Shown one piece after another: positions 1 to 14,200 of a DNA stretch of 64,000 nt. Every line of letters begins with the position of its first letter. Position 1 is the first letter of the stretch. The notes below the pieces were generated by a model. The model was not told the DNA's origin. It did not search any database and saw nothing but the letters and a program-made list of their open reading frames with translations. Position numbers and translations under genes: made by a program. The DNA comes from Falciphora oryzae (lineage: Eukaryota > Ascomycota > Sordariomycetes > Magnaporthales > Magnaporthaceae): assembly GCA_000733355.1 (NCBI GenBank), contig JNVV01000009.1, forward strand, positions 783,521 through 847,520. The letters run 5' to 3'.

Positions 1-3000
1 GTAAGACTGCAATGCGATGGCTGATGCCATTTTCATGGCCATGTAAGCTGCTGGGTACCTTTGGAAGAGGATTCATGTGAGGGTCGCCGCCCCTGCTGGC
101 CTCGGTGCACAGGAGGGTCTCGATGTTGTTTTGCTGCTGGGGCTATCCACCAACGCCGTTAGCAGGGCTGGCCCACTGATCTTCGGGAGGAGATGCTAGG
201 GTAGCCCGGGACCGGGGGAGGTGAGGGGATGGTTCGCTGCTGAAGCACCCGGGCTGTGTGCCCCACAGTGCTTCCAACCGTGTACGCCAGCCTCCAAGGG
301 TGTCCCCGAGAGAAGCTGTTTGACAGAGGGGCACGACCACTAAAACAAGGGTCCTAGGCGAACCAACCTTCATCCAATCCGTCGCTGTCATTCCTAATGG
401 TTAAACCTTTTGCCAACCTACACAGCCCCACCCCATTGTTAGCTTTCTTCGGCAAGGACAGATGTCATATATTTCTGGTTTGGAAAGGGCAGAGATAAAA
501 GGCAAAAGGTGAAAAACTAGACGCAAATCTAGTACAAGGGGCTGGGTGAGATGGACGAGGGATCACAGTGCTTGTGGAGCACTGGGGTTTTGTGGCTCTG
601 TCGGTGACAGGTCGGATGAGGGCATCCGCCCTTCGCTGTCGACACGCATTCGACAAGTACAATAACCAAGGGCTGTGAAAATAAAGCTCTCCAGTCTGCT
701 CCTCAAGCTCGAGGCTCAATGCTATGGTAATCTTCTGATCCCATGAGCTTGGCTGGTGCCGGAGGTAAACTCCCTCCGACTTCGCCATGTCGGATGCCGG
801 ACAGCGCCGTCATCCTGTAGGAGGAAAGAAACAAGCCAAAGTCACTACTGACCTGCCTTTGCGGCGTGTAGGAGGCGGGTCTGCAAAGCAGACGATGGGA
901 TTCTCGACGATCGTGGCGAAAGCAGCTCCTGTCCGGACGGAGTTAGCGTGGGTCCCACGGCTGCAAGACGTAGACATGCCGGCCGATTGCTGCGTCCCGT
1001 ATGGCTGCGACCTGCGGCGCCTGCAGGAGGTGCAATGGGAAGATGAAAATCCCCGAGGGAGGGCGGGTTCGAAGTAGCTGCGCGCAGCCCCCGTGGCCGG
1101 CCAGGCGCGCCCAGATCGGACACGAGCATGGCGGCCCAACCAGGGGGTCGGGACGAGCAATCATTTGTGGTCCGACGTGCCATCAACGCGACGGGCATGG
1201 CCGCTGTGAGAGGTGAAATGCAGGAGATTTCCTTGGAAATGGCGAGGAGGGTGCAAGGCAAGACCCGAGGCGCAGAGGGGCCGGGGGAGAACTCAGTGGC
1301 CTCATTGGCCCAGGGCAGAGAGGGGGGGTAAGGGGGCTTACTGCTTTCTCTCTCGGACGCGGGCTCCGAGATCTTGCTGCTCCGTGGCCCCTTTCTTTTT
1401 TTCGTTCTTTCTTCGACACCCTTGTGGATCGCCACCCTAGGGTCTCGTTTCTCGTAAATCGCCTTTTCGTTGATGACTGCTGTGCTCCTGGTGGCTTTTC
1501 TACTCCTGTTCGTCCCTTGCGGCACCGTGCTCGTGGCTTCTCGGTGAAGGGTGGTGTGTAGGGTGTTGTTTGTCCGTGTGGTCACTCCGATGTTCGTTGG
1601 TCGAATCAGCCTGGGAGATGTCGTGCCCTTTGGTGTCTCTTGGGCGGCAGACTCTATCTCCTATTTCGTGGCGTCTATCCCTAGGGGTCGATATTGCTGG
1701 CTGTCCCGAGTTGCGCGCAGGGCCACGGGACGGTGCGGGTTTGCTTGGTGCACCGACTGGAGGATTGCGTTTGTCTCCCCTATGCTTATTCGACTGCTCC
1801 GGGGAGGAGGTCGGTCGGATCTGAGATGTGATTGTGCGAGGTGAGATGTCTTCGGGATATTTTCCGAAGAACGGAAGGTAGGTGTGGAAAGGGTAGTCTT
1901 GGATGCGGAGACACTGCGGATGGAGCATGCGGCTATATACCCCTTTGAGGAGGTGGGATAGCGATCTGGGACTGGGGCTAATGGCGGCTCCTGAGCTCGG
2001 ACAGCAGGGAAGCAGAAGCTGGAGCTTGTCGGGGCGATCCTGGCATGAGGCCGGCCTGGACAGTAGAGCGCGAGGCTGTTGACAATACGAGGGCGTGGGC
2101 GTACGCAGCAGGTGTGGTCCGGGGGTTTCTATGGTGCAGAAGCGGGCGGCGGAAGCAGTGTGAGGAAAGGTGTGAGGATTAAGAAGCGTGTGCGCGTGTG
2201 TGTGCTCGCCCGCGTATGTGTGCGTGTGGCAGCAGCCAGCGGCAGTGGTGGAGGCGGAGGCACCCAGGCGGTGGTGTGTGTGGTGTCGGTCGGACTGGGG
2301 TCTGGTGGTATTGGAGGCTCAACCTGACCCAGGAGCTGAGCACGGTAGCACCAGGAGCCGGATAGGAGCCTTCGGGCTAGGTGTGTGAGGCGACCGGCTG
2401 GCAGCGTCTTTTGCAGGAACGGGAAGTGCAAAAAGACTCGCCGGGCGTGTGAGGCGTTGCGAGACCAGCGGCCCTTGGAGAGGCACTTTTTTTGGCGCTG
2501 TGGCGTGGATTTTGTTCAAATGCAGTCTGAGATGAAAAAGCAGAGTGATGGAAGGAGCAAAGGAGGTGACGACAGGGGCATCTTGTTGCGAGAGGGAAGG
2601 GGCGACGAGAAGTGCGACTGCCCGGCCTCTTTAAGCTGGAGACACCTGGGTCGTGCGGAATCTACCACCTAAGACAGCCTGGCGCCAACCGGCAGACGAA
2701 ACAAAAAAGAGGGCCCCCTCAGATGGCCAGGGTAAAAAAACAGTAATACAAATGGCCGGGAGATGGAAAAGTGGAGGAGGGAGCAGCAGCGCGCTGGTGC
2801 CTGGGTCCGGATGGGGAGGGGGTGCTTTTCCCCAGCCATACATCGCACCCTTCTCCTCGGTCAGTAGCCCCCGTTTCTGGCTGCACACGGCAAGGCCCAG
2901 CTCTGCCCGGCGAGCCATGTATTTTCTGCGTCGACGGCCGACGCCCCTGTACAAACCCAATACCTGCCCAGCCAGCGGCGCCTCTGGGGCCGGGCAGTTA

Positions 3001-4486
3001 GTTGCAGACTCCACCCGCGAGCAGCTCCTCCAGCCAGCACACGATGCAAAGATTGCCAGACGACGCCAGCCGCACCGACCAGGAGCGAGTTTCCGAGGCG
3101 AATATCAGGTGCGCGTCTGATAGGATAGGGGGCCTGCTGGCTACCTGCCTGCAACGGTGGAGGACATGTAGGCAGGCAGAAGACCACGAGATGATGGATA
3201 CGCTACGCTACGTCTTCGGGCCGCCGCGGCTTGAGAGACGCTGGGTGGAGGAGGCCAACCCGGCAGTCTACTGCTAGCCTGCATTACTGGCTGCCATGGC
3301 ATCCATCCTCTCCGGAGCTAGCAGATGAGGTGTGCTGGTACCTCGCTAGTCTATCGACTCGGCCCCGCTCGGTCAAGCACAGTAAGGTGGCGAGTGGGCA
3401 ATGGTCACCTAGGGGGGTCTGGTCAGTCTGTTATTCTGCTCTGCCCTGTTCCCACGCCTTGCTCAAGGGCCTCCTTGAGCCAGAGAGGTCCCCGAGCCTC
3501 TCTTTGTTGCTTCTTTTCCCTTCCACGTTTTTCCTTGGCGTGCTCCTAGAGTGCCTATCCGATGCTATCATCAAGGCGCAGGGACTTGCTGCAACCTCGC
3601 CCCTTCCTATGGAGGGAGGTATAACCGTCTATGCTAGACCACATGTATTTGCTTTATTCCATCGAATGATCTTGTTCATCTTGTTTGGTATGTGTACAGA
3701 GCACAACACCACAGGGCAAACATCCATCAGACGAACGAGGCGTTTTTTTTTCCGGGGGAGTCGACTGGGCTCGACCGTCTCAAGACTCCTCCCCCACGCC
3801 CGTGTGCTCGGCACTAGCGAACTAGTGGTTACTCTCGCCCTGCATCTCCCGTCCCATGTTTTCCCTCGCAGACACGGCATTTTCCCTTGGGCGGGTTATG
3901 CCACCTATTTCGCGTTTCCCCGGCTCCCATCGAGCTGCAACTCCACCCTCTACTCCAAGACCGCATCGGCCGGTATGCGAGGTACGTCGTAGGTACGAGA
4001 TCCCTGGGCGGCGCAACGCTATCTCCAGCGCGGCGGTAGGCATCCACTCACAGCTCCCGGCATTAAGCTGGACCGGCCAATGGCAGGCGATAACGCCAGA
4101 TTGGCTTAAAAGCTGGAGAAAGATGAGAGCCGACAGTGCGTGTCCGGCATGCTAAATGTTTGGTCTCTTTTGTCAAGGTCATCCCCACAGTCTGGCTATT
4201 TACACGCCCCTAAGCCTCCAGACCCAGATGGAGTTTAGACGAAAGATATACCTGGTAAAAGAAGGTCAGGAAAAAGAAAGGACGAGCAAGCACCAAGAAA
4301 CGAAAAAAAAAAACACTAGGTCTTCATTCAGGCCTGGGAGAGAGGAGGAGAGGAGGACTCTGTCCACCAACACGCAGACCAGCAGCGAGCGATCAGCGAT
4401 GCATCAAGCCCCTTGTTTTCTTTTCGAAACCTGAGAAGCAGTCTTCTGTTTTCCATGCAGCAGCAGACCATGCCGCTATCCGAGGG

Positions 4487-4516
<30 letters not shown>
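4487..4516 (+). repeat. Poly(A) homopolymer, 30 nt
   Basis: An uninterrupted run of about 30 A, followed by an A/G-rich stretch. No target-site duplication or element body is visible next to it, so I do not call it a retroposon tail. Confidence 0.85.
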
Positions 4517-4518
<2 letters not shown>

Positions 4519-5272
4519 AAGGAAAAAAGGCCAAGCATGCAACCATCCCCAGGCCTGAGCAGAATGGAATACTGCAGATAAAGGAGAGCAGAAAAAAAAA
4601 AGGGAAAAGAAGAGAAGGATCAATCATTCATGATGGAACAGGGGTATTTCCAGCAAATGGATCGCCCCACCGCGGCACCAGGTCGACGCCTGATTGGTGG
4701 CGAGGGTCAGCCTGCGCGATGGTCCAACGGGTAGCTGCAGCTCGACCAATACGGAAGGGGGGCAAAGTCTGCCTGCCGCCGACGCCGCCTTCTTTCATCG
4801 ATCGCACTCGGCTCCTCTCCTTTGTTCTCTCGCCTCCGTTCTTCCATTCGATTTTTCTTTTCGTTTGGTATTGTGATGTGGCCGCCCCTCGGCCTCTCTG
4901 CCCACCCCTCCCCTCTTTTTTTCCTGGCTGAGGTTCTATCATTTTCTCCTGGTTATTTTGACCCCTATGGCGGTCAAGATAGGCTCCCGCTGCTAGAGCT
5001 AGTGCGTCCGCCCTTCGAATTTGACAGACAGACCGGTGCCAGGTAAATGGAAAAGAATATCCAGGGCGATTAGTCTCATGTGTAACATCGGATCCCAAAC
5101 AGCACACCGCGAGACAGGACAGGATAGGTGGATGGACAGCCAGGCTGCGCATGGCCGATCCCATGAATGACTTGCATGGGGCACCGCTACTGCAAAGGAC
5201 GTGTCTCTTTTTTGCTGGTGCCGCTCTTTGTCCATCCGTTTTTCAAGATCTTTGGATCGTCTTTTTTTTTTT

Positions 5273-5314
5273 NNNNNNNNNNNNNNNNNNNNNNNNNNNN
5301 NNNNNNNNNNNNNN
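5273..5314. other. Assembly gap (42 N)
   Basis: A run of 42 N directly follows a T homopolymer (5261-5272) and precedes an A-rich flank. The gap probably reflects sequencing failure at a homopolymer rather than a biological boundary. Confidence 0.99.
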
Positions 5315-8300
5315 AAAATTAAGTCACCCGATAGCGCGCCGTTTTTGACCGGGCAAACCCCCACGAACAAGTGTGCTGCGCTGCGAGTGTTTGTTTGCTC
5401 TGCCCAGGCCCCGGCGCAGCAAATCTCTGCCACTCATTTTCTTGGGTAGCGTGCCCGTCGTAGCTCGCTTCCTGGCGAGTGCGGAGGGCCAACCAAACCA
5501 CCCCGATTCGCTGACCGGTGTGTTCCGACTGGGAGGGGTGGCGGTTCTGGAAGCTCCCGGTGCCGGTTCATCCATATGATGTTATTTTAAGTTTCGGCCT
5601 TATGAGCCCCTTCCCGCTAGCTTTGCTCGTGCTATGCTATCTCTTTCACCACGCCCCGTGGCAGTGAAGACGCGCCTGATCCTGCCTCTCTTTTTTTTCG
5701 CCTCCTCCAGCACGGACAACGTAAAGGCACACACCCCATGGCTGGCCACCCCGGAGGCGTCTTTCGAGCCTCTGTGGAAGAGTCAAACTGGAAAGGAGGC
5801 GGGCTCAGGGCAAGGCGCCAACCAGAAACGACCAAGCAAATCCATGGGGGCGAGGCCTGTCCCGGCTTTCTTGGCCTTGCTCTGTTCTGCGCCTGGCGTC
5901 GTCAGCATCCCTCCCGGAGCCGACCATAAACAAGCCCGGAACGGGATCCTCTCCCAAATTAGCTGTCGCGTTCTGGGCCTGGCGTCAAGCGCTCCCGGGC
6001 AGACGGCCGGGCGCCACGCGAGCACGGGGCATCGTTAGGGAGAGGCGAGTCTGGCTGTTTAGAGTTCGTGAAAACGTGGTACTTCGGAGCGAGCGTTGAG
6101 TCCGCCGGACTCGGCCATATTTTTGCCTGTTCCACGTTTTCTGTTCCTCCGAGTCCGTCAAAAAGTCATCTCGACACCGGCATGTGTGCCAATCGCGTTT
6201 TGCCCTGATTATTTTCCTGGCGCTTGCTTTAGTCTACGGTAGTTCGAATAAGTCCTACCTGCCCCCCTTTTTTCCAACCGGCGCGCCACCACCACGACTT
6301 TGCTGGGGCGAACGTGGATTCTACGACAGGCAAATGACGAAATAATCCCGGAGATATGCACGTAAGTAGGCTGCCGAGGAGCATGGGCCCGCCGGCCGAT
6401 ATGCTCCAGACGCTCCGTCGTCTCCTGAGGCCTGGAAGATTAGACGTGGAATTAAGGGGCAGACTAGATAATACAGAAACCTATGGAGAGCCAACGGAGA
6501 TCCACGGGCGCAAATCCGATCCATCCCCATCGTCGCCCACCGACCCATGCCCGTCGGTATGCAGCATGCGCGGAATAGACCCATGTCTACATCTGCGTCT
6601 GGCGTTGGTTTACCGTTTCCCGCGCGCCCCCACTGGCAGAGCCCGGTCTAGGATTTTTGGGCTCTGATGTACGTGGTATGTTGTCTTTACACGCTGATCT
6701 AGCGGCAACCGGCTGTTTTAGCGTCGACCCCGGCGGACGCGGCTTTTATTCGACGTGAGTACAAGAGGCAGAAGATCAGGCCACTTGAGGTGAAGGCACG
6801 CCCTCCCTACATCATTGGCAAGGGCTGGCGCCCGAGAATCACAGTACAGCCCAGTCCGTACGCACTATCACATCATATGTGGTCCTTTTTTGCCTAGCTG
6901 ATTTTTGGGAGGGAGTGGGTGGATGAATAAGAAGAAAGACCCAACGGCCGAAAGGGATTCCTGAGCATCTGAAACATAAGTTTGAAGAGGGAGAAAATAA
7001 TGAAAGAGGGGAAGGGAAAGACCAGCATCAGCAGCGGCAGCAGCAGCGCCGCTGCAAGTGCTTACCAGGGTGGGATTTCCGGCTCCGTCCAGTCATTTTC
7101 CATCCTGGCCGGGGATGCCGCCAAGGCCTCTGGAACGGGAACTTGCACCGACAAGAATGCGAGGTGCCTTGCCTGCCCCCAGGAGCTGGCCCTTCCTCCC
7201 AGCGGCGGCGGCTGCCCGCAATTCCCCACTCCATCGTCGGCCGGCCGCCGTTTTCTACATCGCGTAATGCATGATGTGGACACGAGAAAAAAGAAGGGAA
7301 GAAAGAAGTGTGTCCGGACGGGGCCAGGGGGGATTTGTTGGGCGTTGCTGAGCCCATGTCGATTGGGCAGTCCCTTTCGGTCCCGACCTCTACGGAAAAC
7401 GGCGCTATCTAGAACAGGTCAAATGGAAGGCCGAGAGAGGGAGTGGGGGAAGGAGATCGATCAGTGAGCTCGGTGTCTGCAAAGAGACAGATTATACTGG
7501 GGAGTCAGCCGCCACGGCAAGCCAGCAGGCTGCGAGGTCGACTGAGAGAGCCAGGCCTAGTCTCAGGTATCTAGCAATCTCGTTGGCCCCATTATCCTAC
7601 CCGATGAAGGGTTTCGTGAGCCTCCGCCGTGCCGCGAGGCCCATGCGCTTTGCTTCCTCTTACTTCTACCTATGCTGCAGGTCATCTCCCCAGTACCATG
7701 TTCCGATTGGTTTTGCCTATACGGGCTGTGTATGAGAGAGGGAGCAGTGAGGGAAAGAGAGAGCCGGATAACGAGTGGGAGAAAGGGGAAATCGCACTTG
7801 ACTGGCGAAGGAGCGTCGGAGCGTGTATCCCAGCTCCGATACGAGCTGTCACTTTCCTTGGCCACCTTTCACTCCTGATGGGATGCCGATGTGTTGGTGG
7901 TAAACATGGGCCTCCAAGAAACACCTGCTACGAATTACCTGATGTCATGCCGTGATGGCTAATGGCAGGCGGAGAAATGGTTGGAGAGTGCGGTAGGACT
8001 GGAGGGAAACACCGATGCTCCTGCTGGCTCGACGTGTATACCCTGAGATGCACATCATGATCCGGGCGTGGCTGGCTGTGGATGGGGGAAGGAGGAGAGA
8101 GCAGGATTGGTATCAGCTAAGCAAGCAGGCAGGTAGGCAAACAGGCCACCTCACCTAGGTGCCAGCAGTTCACCGCAAGGAAGACACACGCCCCCTCCAT
8201 CCCACTCGCCCATTTCTCACCCAAAGGTGCCTATGGATTATGCCACCCCAGTTCGTTCGCATGCTCCCCACACCGGAGAAGGGGGCGAGAGACCATGAAC

Positions 8301-10584
8301 GTGCAAGCAAAAAGAGATTTCAGATCTTTGTGCTATGTGACAGATCACCAGCGTCACCAGCACAAGACCTGCCTGTCAAAAAAGGGGGTGAGAAAATGGA
8401 TGTTTCAGAATTTGAGATATCAGGGCTGGTATGGATGGCAGCTTCTACTAGAATATGAGGGGAGCTCCCTATCTGCCGGGCCCGGACATTTTCTGCTTTC
8501 CTCTGCCTTCACACTGCCGACTTGCAGCGGCACGCGTATGCTTCCCAAGTGTGATTAGAATCCAATCCTCTAACAAGACTCACCATAAGAAGGAAATAGA
8601 GTGAGGCTGACGGCGCCAGACGAACCCGATTTGTGGCGCCGGTTGTTTATGAAGACCACACCTCCAGCTCGTAAACCAAATACGGGATTCGTGAGGCTCA
8701 TGTTGATGAATACCTAGCTGCAGGAGGCAGATGGCTGCTCGCTCCCGGCAGGCAATTTTTTGGACGCTGTGCTGGGGAGGGGAAGGGGAGAGGCTCTCCG
8801 GGCTCGGAAGTGGATCCCGTGGACGATCAGAAAAAAAAGGGGCGGGGTGATAGCTGTGTGCGGTTCAGTCTAGCTGGTGGTGTGGTGGTGTGCCAGGCGG
8901 CCACACACCCAAAGCACGAGCTGCTGTTCGGGGAAGAGAACCAATAGTCGCGCGGCCACACCCAAGCCACTACTGGGAAACCAGGAAATGGGTGCCAGTA
9001 TCCTGGGCATGCTAGCTACCTCTGGAAGGGTCTGGGCAGGAGGTGTGCCGGGCACCCCGCGCTCGCCCGGCTTTGCTGCAAGGGAGCTGGGAGAGATGAT
9101 TGCTTCTCTTCTCTCGCTCGTTCGTTTTTGGCCGCCTTTGCATTTCATGCCAAGATCTTCAGCGTACTAGCACAGCTTGGCTAGAGCAGCTACCTCAGGA
9201 TGCAAGGGGTGGATTACAACGGACGCAAGTCAAAGTTTTGGTGGGCTTTATTAGCTGCAGAAACACGTCGGGCCATGCCATTCACTCGAAGTAATTATCC
9301 CTTATCACGCATATGCTTTGGCATTTTGATCCTTGGCTTACTTGCAGGTCGGCCCGGATATGAAAAAAAACGACGAACGACCAACGGTGGTTCTATAGGT
9401 GTGCCAACCATCGAAAGGCGCGCATCGTTGTCCGTTGAGTTCGGTCAACCCATTGGGATTGAGGGCCAGGAAGAAAAAGAAAGAATCACGAATAAGAAAG
9501 AGAAAAAGCGAAGTGGCTAACCGAGGTCCCACGCGCGTTTTGCCTGCCCGCGCGGAAATGTTGCCGCGCCACACCGGCCAGGACCTGGCCGGCCAAGAGA
9601 CAATGGCACGGCGAAATTGTGATATGTGCCATAACACTGGGCCGTTTTTTTTTTTTTTATGGGAGGGTGTGCACGCGTGTGGGTTGTCTCTCGATGTAGC
9701 AGTAGAATGGCATGAGGCCTGCATCCGGTCCGGCCGCCAACACACGCGAATCGCAACTACGGCGACACCTACGTAATTTTAACGTCTTTTATGGGAGACA
9801 AGAAATACGAAAAAAAAAAATATCCTGAGCGGGGAAGAAAGTGAAAACTGACAAAAATAAGTTTTTGTAATTGTCTTCGCCATTGAATGTAGACCCTGAA
9901 TTCAGCACGCAGTGTACGAACACTGCCTGCCTGCCAGCCCCTTTATCTGGGTGACTTGTCGCCTTGCCTGTATAGCTACTTGATTAGCTTCCTAGGGAGC
10001 TAGCCCGCTATGCCCTCATGCTATGCTAACCGTGTTACCCCAGCCCTCAGCTCCCAGCATCCAAACCAGCCTGGCGCCTGCAGCTCAACCACGATCCCAT
10101 GAGACCTCCCCGCCTGGCAGACGACAGGAACGGGGGTAGCGCGAGGCAGAGATAGACGCAGCTACCTAGCTATTCGCCGTTCGGAAAACCAGCGCCGCGC
10201 CCATCTCCTGCACATGACCTCTCTACCAGCCAGCCCGTCCGATCTTCAACGTGTGTGTTGTCGGGCCTGCCGCTGCCATCCCACCATCCTTAACACCTAC
10301 CTGCCGCCACGGCTCCCCTCTGTGATAGGCCTCTGTTCGCCAGCAAAAGAACCCCGCGTTGGTACAAAGGGTACCGACGCGTACCCCGAGAGGGGCCTTG
10401 TGTACTTTCACTGCTGGACCTGGCCACCTCTGCCTGGGATTCGCCAGAATCATGTGCCGCGTTTTCCTCTTGGCGCGCCGCCTGTCCCTTGCCCGACTTA
10501 GGACTCACTGCTTCTGGGTGCCGCAATTCCGCAGAAAGGGAGTGGCGGGATTTCCGCTCTTCAGTTGGGCTCTGACACACATGC

Positions 10585-10610
10585 CACACACACACACACA
10601 CACACACACA
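10585..10610 (+). repeat. (CA)13 microsatellite
   Basis: Thirteen perfect CA dinucleotides in a row in a region without genes. A candidate length-polymorphic marker; no functional role is implied. Confidence 0.9.
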
Positions 10611-11279
10611 GCAAAACGGGGAACGGGGATTTGCTGACTGTTATCGAGACGCAGCTCGACGGAGCCAGCAGGAACCAGCAAGTCTCGGGCACATTTTGAT
10701 GCCCTCTATTTTGCTGTTAGCTAGGTGGATACAGGACGTGATCGATGGATCCTAGAGCCGCCTTGCTGACTTCGTCGGTGTTCTCCTTGTCCCGCCTCCG
10801 AGCGAGAGCCTCTCTGAAAGAAACAGAGGGGGAAAAAGGAGAGAAAAAAAGAAATAAAAGAAACAGAACAAAGCGACAAAATAGTATTAATAAAAAAAAC
10901 TGCCAGTCCGACTCTCTTCTCTCCTCATATGCATACCTTACATCTGCTCTTCCTCAACGGGTATCCCGACCGGCAGGCCGACATCATCAACAACCGCACC
11001 ACCCGCCGACATCCCAGTACGCAAACGGCTCCCGCGCCCATTCACGTCCCTTTTCGACCTGGGAGGACCACGTGGCTCATCCAGAACCTCTTGCCGTTCG
11101 TCCATTCACTCAGCTCTGTCGGTCGTCAAAGTCGCATTTTTAACCAGCACGCCACTGTCCACCATCCCACTACACCCCTTTTCCTCGAGAAAACGAGGGG
11201 AGTGGGCAGGAGTCCTTGACACCGTTGGTTAGTCCTCCCAGCTGCTCCTGGGCGCTCGGCACCCGCCAGCAGCCCAACG

Positions 11280-11299
11280 AAAAAAAAAAAAAAAAAAAA
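11280..11299 (+). repeat. Poly(A) homopolymer, 20 nt
   Basis: An uninterrupted run of 20 A inside the gene-poor left part of the window, with no recognisable element attached. Confidence 0.85.
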
Positions 11300-14200
11300 T
11301 CGCGCTTGCCTCAAGACCAAAGGTGCCGTGTTTCCCCCGGACCTGTCTCATGCATGAGGAGAAGAGCTAAAGGCTGGGGCATACTGCCGCCCAAAAGACG
11401 ATTGGAGGGGCTAAAACATCACGACAACCTGAACGACGATGTCGCTTGCTTCTCGGGCTCGCCCGTATCTCTCCAATCAGCCCGGCCCGTCACCTTTGCT
11501 CGCAATATGTACGTAGCTGGCGGGGAAGGGTGGCGCGGAAAACGCGGGATAATGACCTCACCTCTTAGGAACCATAAACGTTGGCTCTTTTGGGCGGAAC
11601 AGACTGCAAAAGAATAACGTTGATGGTCCCTGAGAGGTATATTATGGCGTAATCCAGGCTGAGAGGGCAGGGTTATGGTAGAGGATCTGCAGACCCGACG
11701 AACAACGCAGAGAAACAGGACGTCATGAATCCTCACACATCCGTGTGGGAGACGCCAAGAGAGCGCCATACGTGCCCCTGGAGCTTATACTAAGCCATCA
11801 TCAATGTCTCCGGGCCAGTGCATTTACATCCCTGTCCCAAATAGGGGTCCAGGGGCTACCTCTTCGAGCAGAACCTTGTGGGCAACATCACCATGCTGTG
11901 TTCGAAAGACGTCCAAGTCTGGGGCTTCCCGGGCCCATCCTTGCCAACCTCCCCGAGAATACTGCATGTCGATAGAGAAGCCCAAAAGCTCACCTCTCAT
12001 ACCAGCATGTCTTCCCCTCAGTTTTGTTATTCCTGGTCTCCCGAGACAAAACAAAAAATGTGGAGGAGGCGTCTGCTAGCACTGCCGGGAAGACATGATT
12101 ATGGTTTCGCTAAGCCATTCCGCATCGGGTATAGGTTTCTTTTCTTGTCATTTCATAAATGCGGCCTCCAAGAGGACACAGAGCGGGGGGGAATGTCCTC
12201 TGCCGGCCAGAGCGAGCTGCCAAAACGCCTGCGGCCGCAGCAAACCCCAAGGCGTCGTCGTCCTTAACTGTCAGCGCTCCTGCAAACAAAACACAAAGGG
12301 GCCCACCTAGGATTCCACGACGGTGCGGAATCGCCCACAGAAAACCGTCCACGTTAAGGGGCCTAGGGCCTAGAACCTCGACGCGGTCCGCGCTCAGGAC
12401 TATCGCTCGGCGGATGACGGGAGCCCTTCCTCCGGTGGGTGTGGGCCGGGATGATCGTGATAGGTAAACCCATGGGAAGCGTTTGACAGGTTGTCAAGAG
12501 GGAGTGTGGTCCGAATGCGTCTTGAGCCCTAGAGACGACGAGATCGACCGGTCTAGCCTAGAATGGCCGCCTCGTTCTTCGAGTCTGCTGGCCAGTGAAG
12601 CACCCGGCACAAGCAAACACTTGGATGGGCGGCGGCGCGTGCCATCCCGGCGGTCCCGCCCACGACGAGGGCTGGCTCCCCGTCAAGGCGATCTCAGGCG
12701 AGCGAGCAGCAGCATCAGCACCAGCAGCAGTGCAGTAGTGGCGAACTGGTGCGCCTGGTGCTTTCGACTGCCTCGGAGGCGCCAAACACTCCCGCATGCC
12801 GAGACATTCCTCCCACCTCGCCTTCTGCCAACGGGCAGCACAGGTTCGCACAACGATCGCCGTCGTTCTCCACCAGTTCATGCAACGTGGTACAGGTGCG
12901 CCCGTGTTGTGTCTGGGATCCGGGTCGCTGCATGTCAGAAGGAGAGCGCAGGTGAGCGTTTAGGCTGGAGATATTGGCAGAGGCGGGGGCGGGGCGAGAA
13001 GGGGTGAGTGGAAGGAGAGAGAATGGCGAGGAGGAGGGGGGCGTGTAGGATGCGTTGCCCGGGGTGAAGTGGGTGGTTGGGCGGATGATCCGGGCCAAGG
13101 TCATGATGGAAGCAACTAGATAGCCCTCTGGGCAGACCTGCTTGTCTTGGTGCCGCCCGTCCTCCTCTGGTCATGGGCGAGTAGTCATGTACGGTTTCAA
13201 AAGGTTACCTAGGCAGCCGTTAAGCTATCTCGGCAGTTGGACGACCTTTTACAAACGGGCGGCCGCATGGCGTGAGGTGAAGCCCCTTCGTAAAACTTTT
13301 TCTTCCTCTCGGGCTGGCTTGCTATCGTCTAGCTTCGCCTTTGCTAGGCCACACCCCCCCTTGCTGGGCTCGCGTCCGCTCTAGTCCGCTTTACGCATGC
13401 GACCCCGGACCAAAACACGAAAGGGCCGAAAGGGGTGTCGAAAGATCAGAGTGCCAAGAACGCCCTGCCACATGGGTCCTGGGGGTTCGGGCTGCGGTGC
13501 ACTCGACAGCGAGTGTCTAGACGCTCCGCTAGTCGCACTGTTTGCTGCGGTCGTGGCGACGGCAGAGATGACACCAGTCCTAGAGTGTAACGTTGACGTG
13601 AGTCCTGCCCCGGCCACGGACCCAGTTGGCAGCAGGTACCTTGGTACCGCATATGACAGACCAGGCAGGACGGTCACAGACATGAAACGACCCTGGACGG
13701 GCCAACAAGGCGCAATGACAGGCGTTACAAGAGTCTATGCCCGGCAGCAGCGGCAGGAAACAGCCGGGCGCCCCGGAGGAGGCTTGATGCCCTGTTCCTG
13801 GCTATCGACGAGCGAGTCCCAACTGCCAGGGGGAGCATGGCAGGTTCGACAAGCGTCTCGCCGGCGTAGCTCGTGGCCCTCAGAATCAAGCTGCGGTGCG
13901 ATGGAAGGATGCGGCCTGTCTCCGTTGTGCTTTTACAGCTACCCAAGGGGCCAAGGTACCGAGCCAGGTGAGCTGGAATCGCAGATATGCTTTCCCCGTA
14001 GAGGAGAGTTAGGAGCGAAACTTCAGCCACCGCGTCACGGCACTAACGCACCTACACGCCCCGATCTGGCGTAGATTTAGCCCAAGAACCGCTGCTGCGT
14101 CTTGGCGCCAGGCGGCGTGCCAGCTTCGAGTCAGGCGTAGAGAGGCACCATGCTTCGCGCAACAATCTTGTTTGGAGTTACGGACGTATCATTGCCCCCT

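Noticed and set aside
3231..3992. 253-codon open frame on the plus strand
   Set aside because: Composition looks random, no domain or motif, overlapped by other frames and no splice-linked exons.
4487..4516. Poly(A) as a retroposon tail
   Set aside because: No element body, no target-site duplication, and similar runs of both A and T recur across the desert.
13397..14074. 225-codon open frame on the plus strand
   Set aside because: No motif and a competing frame on the other strand; likely chance in GC-rich DNA.
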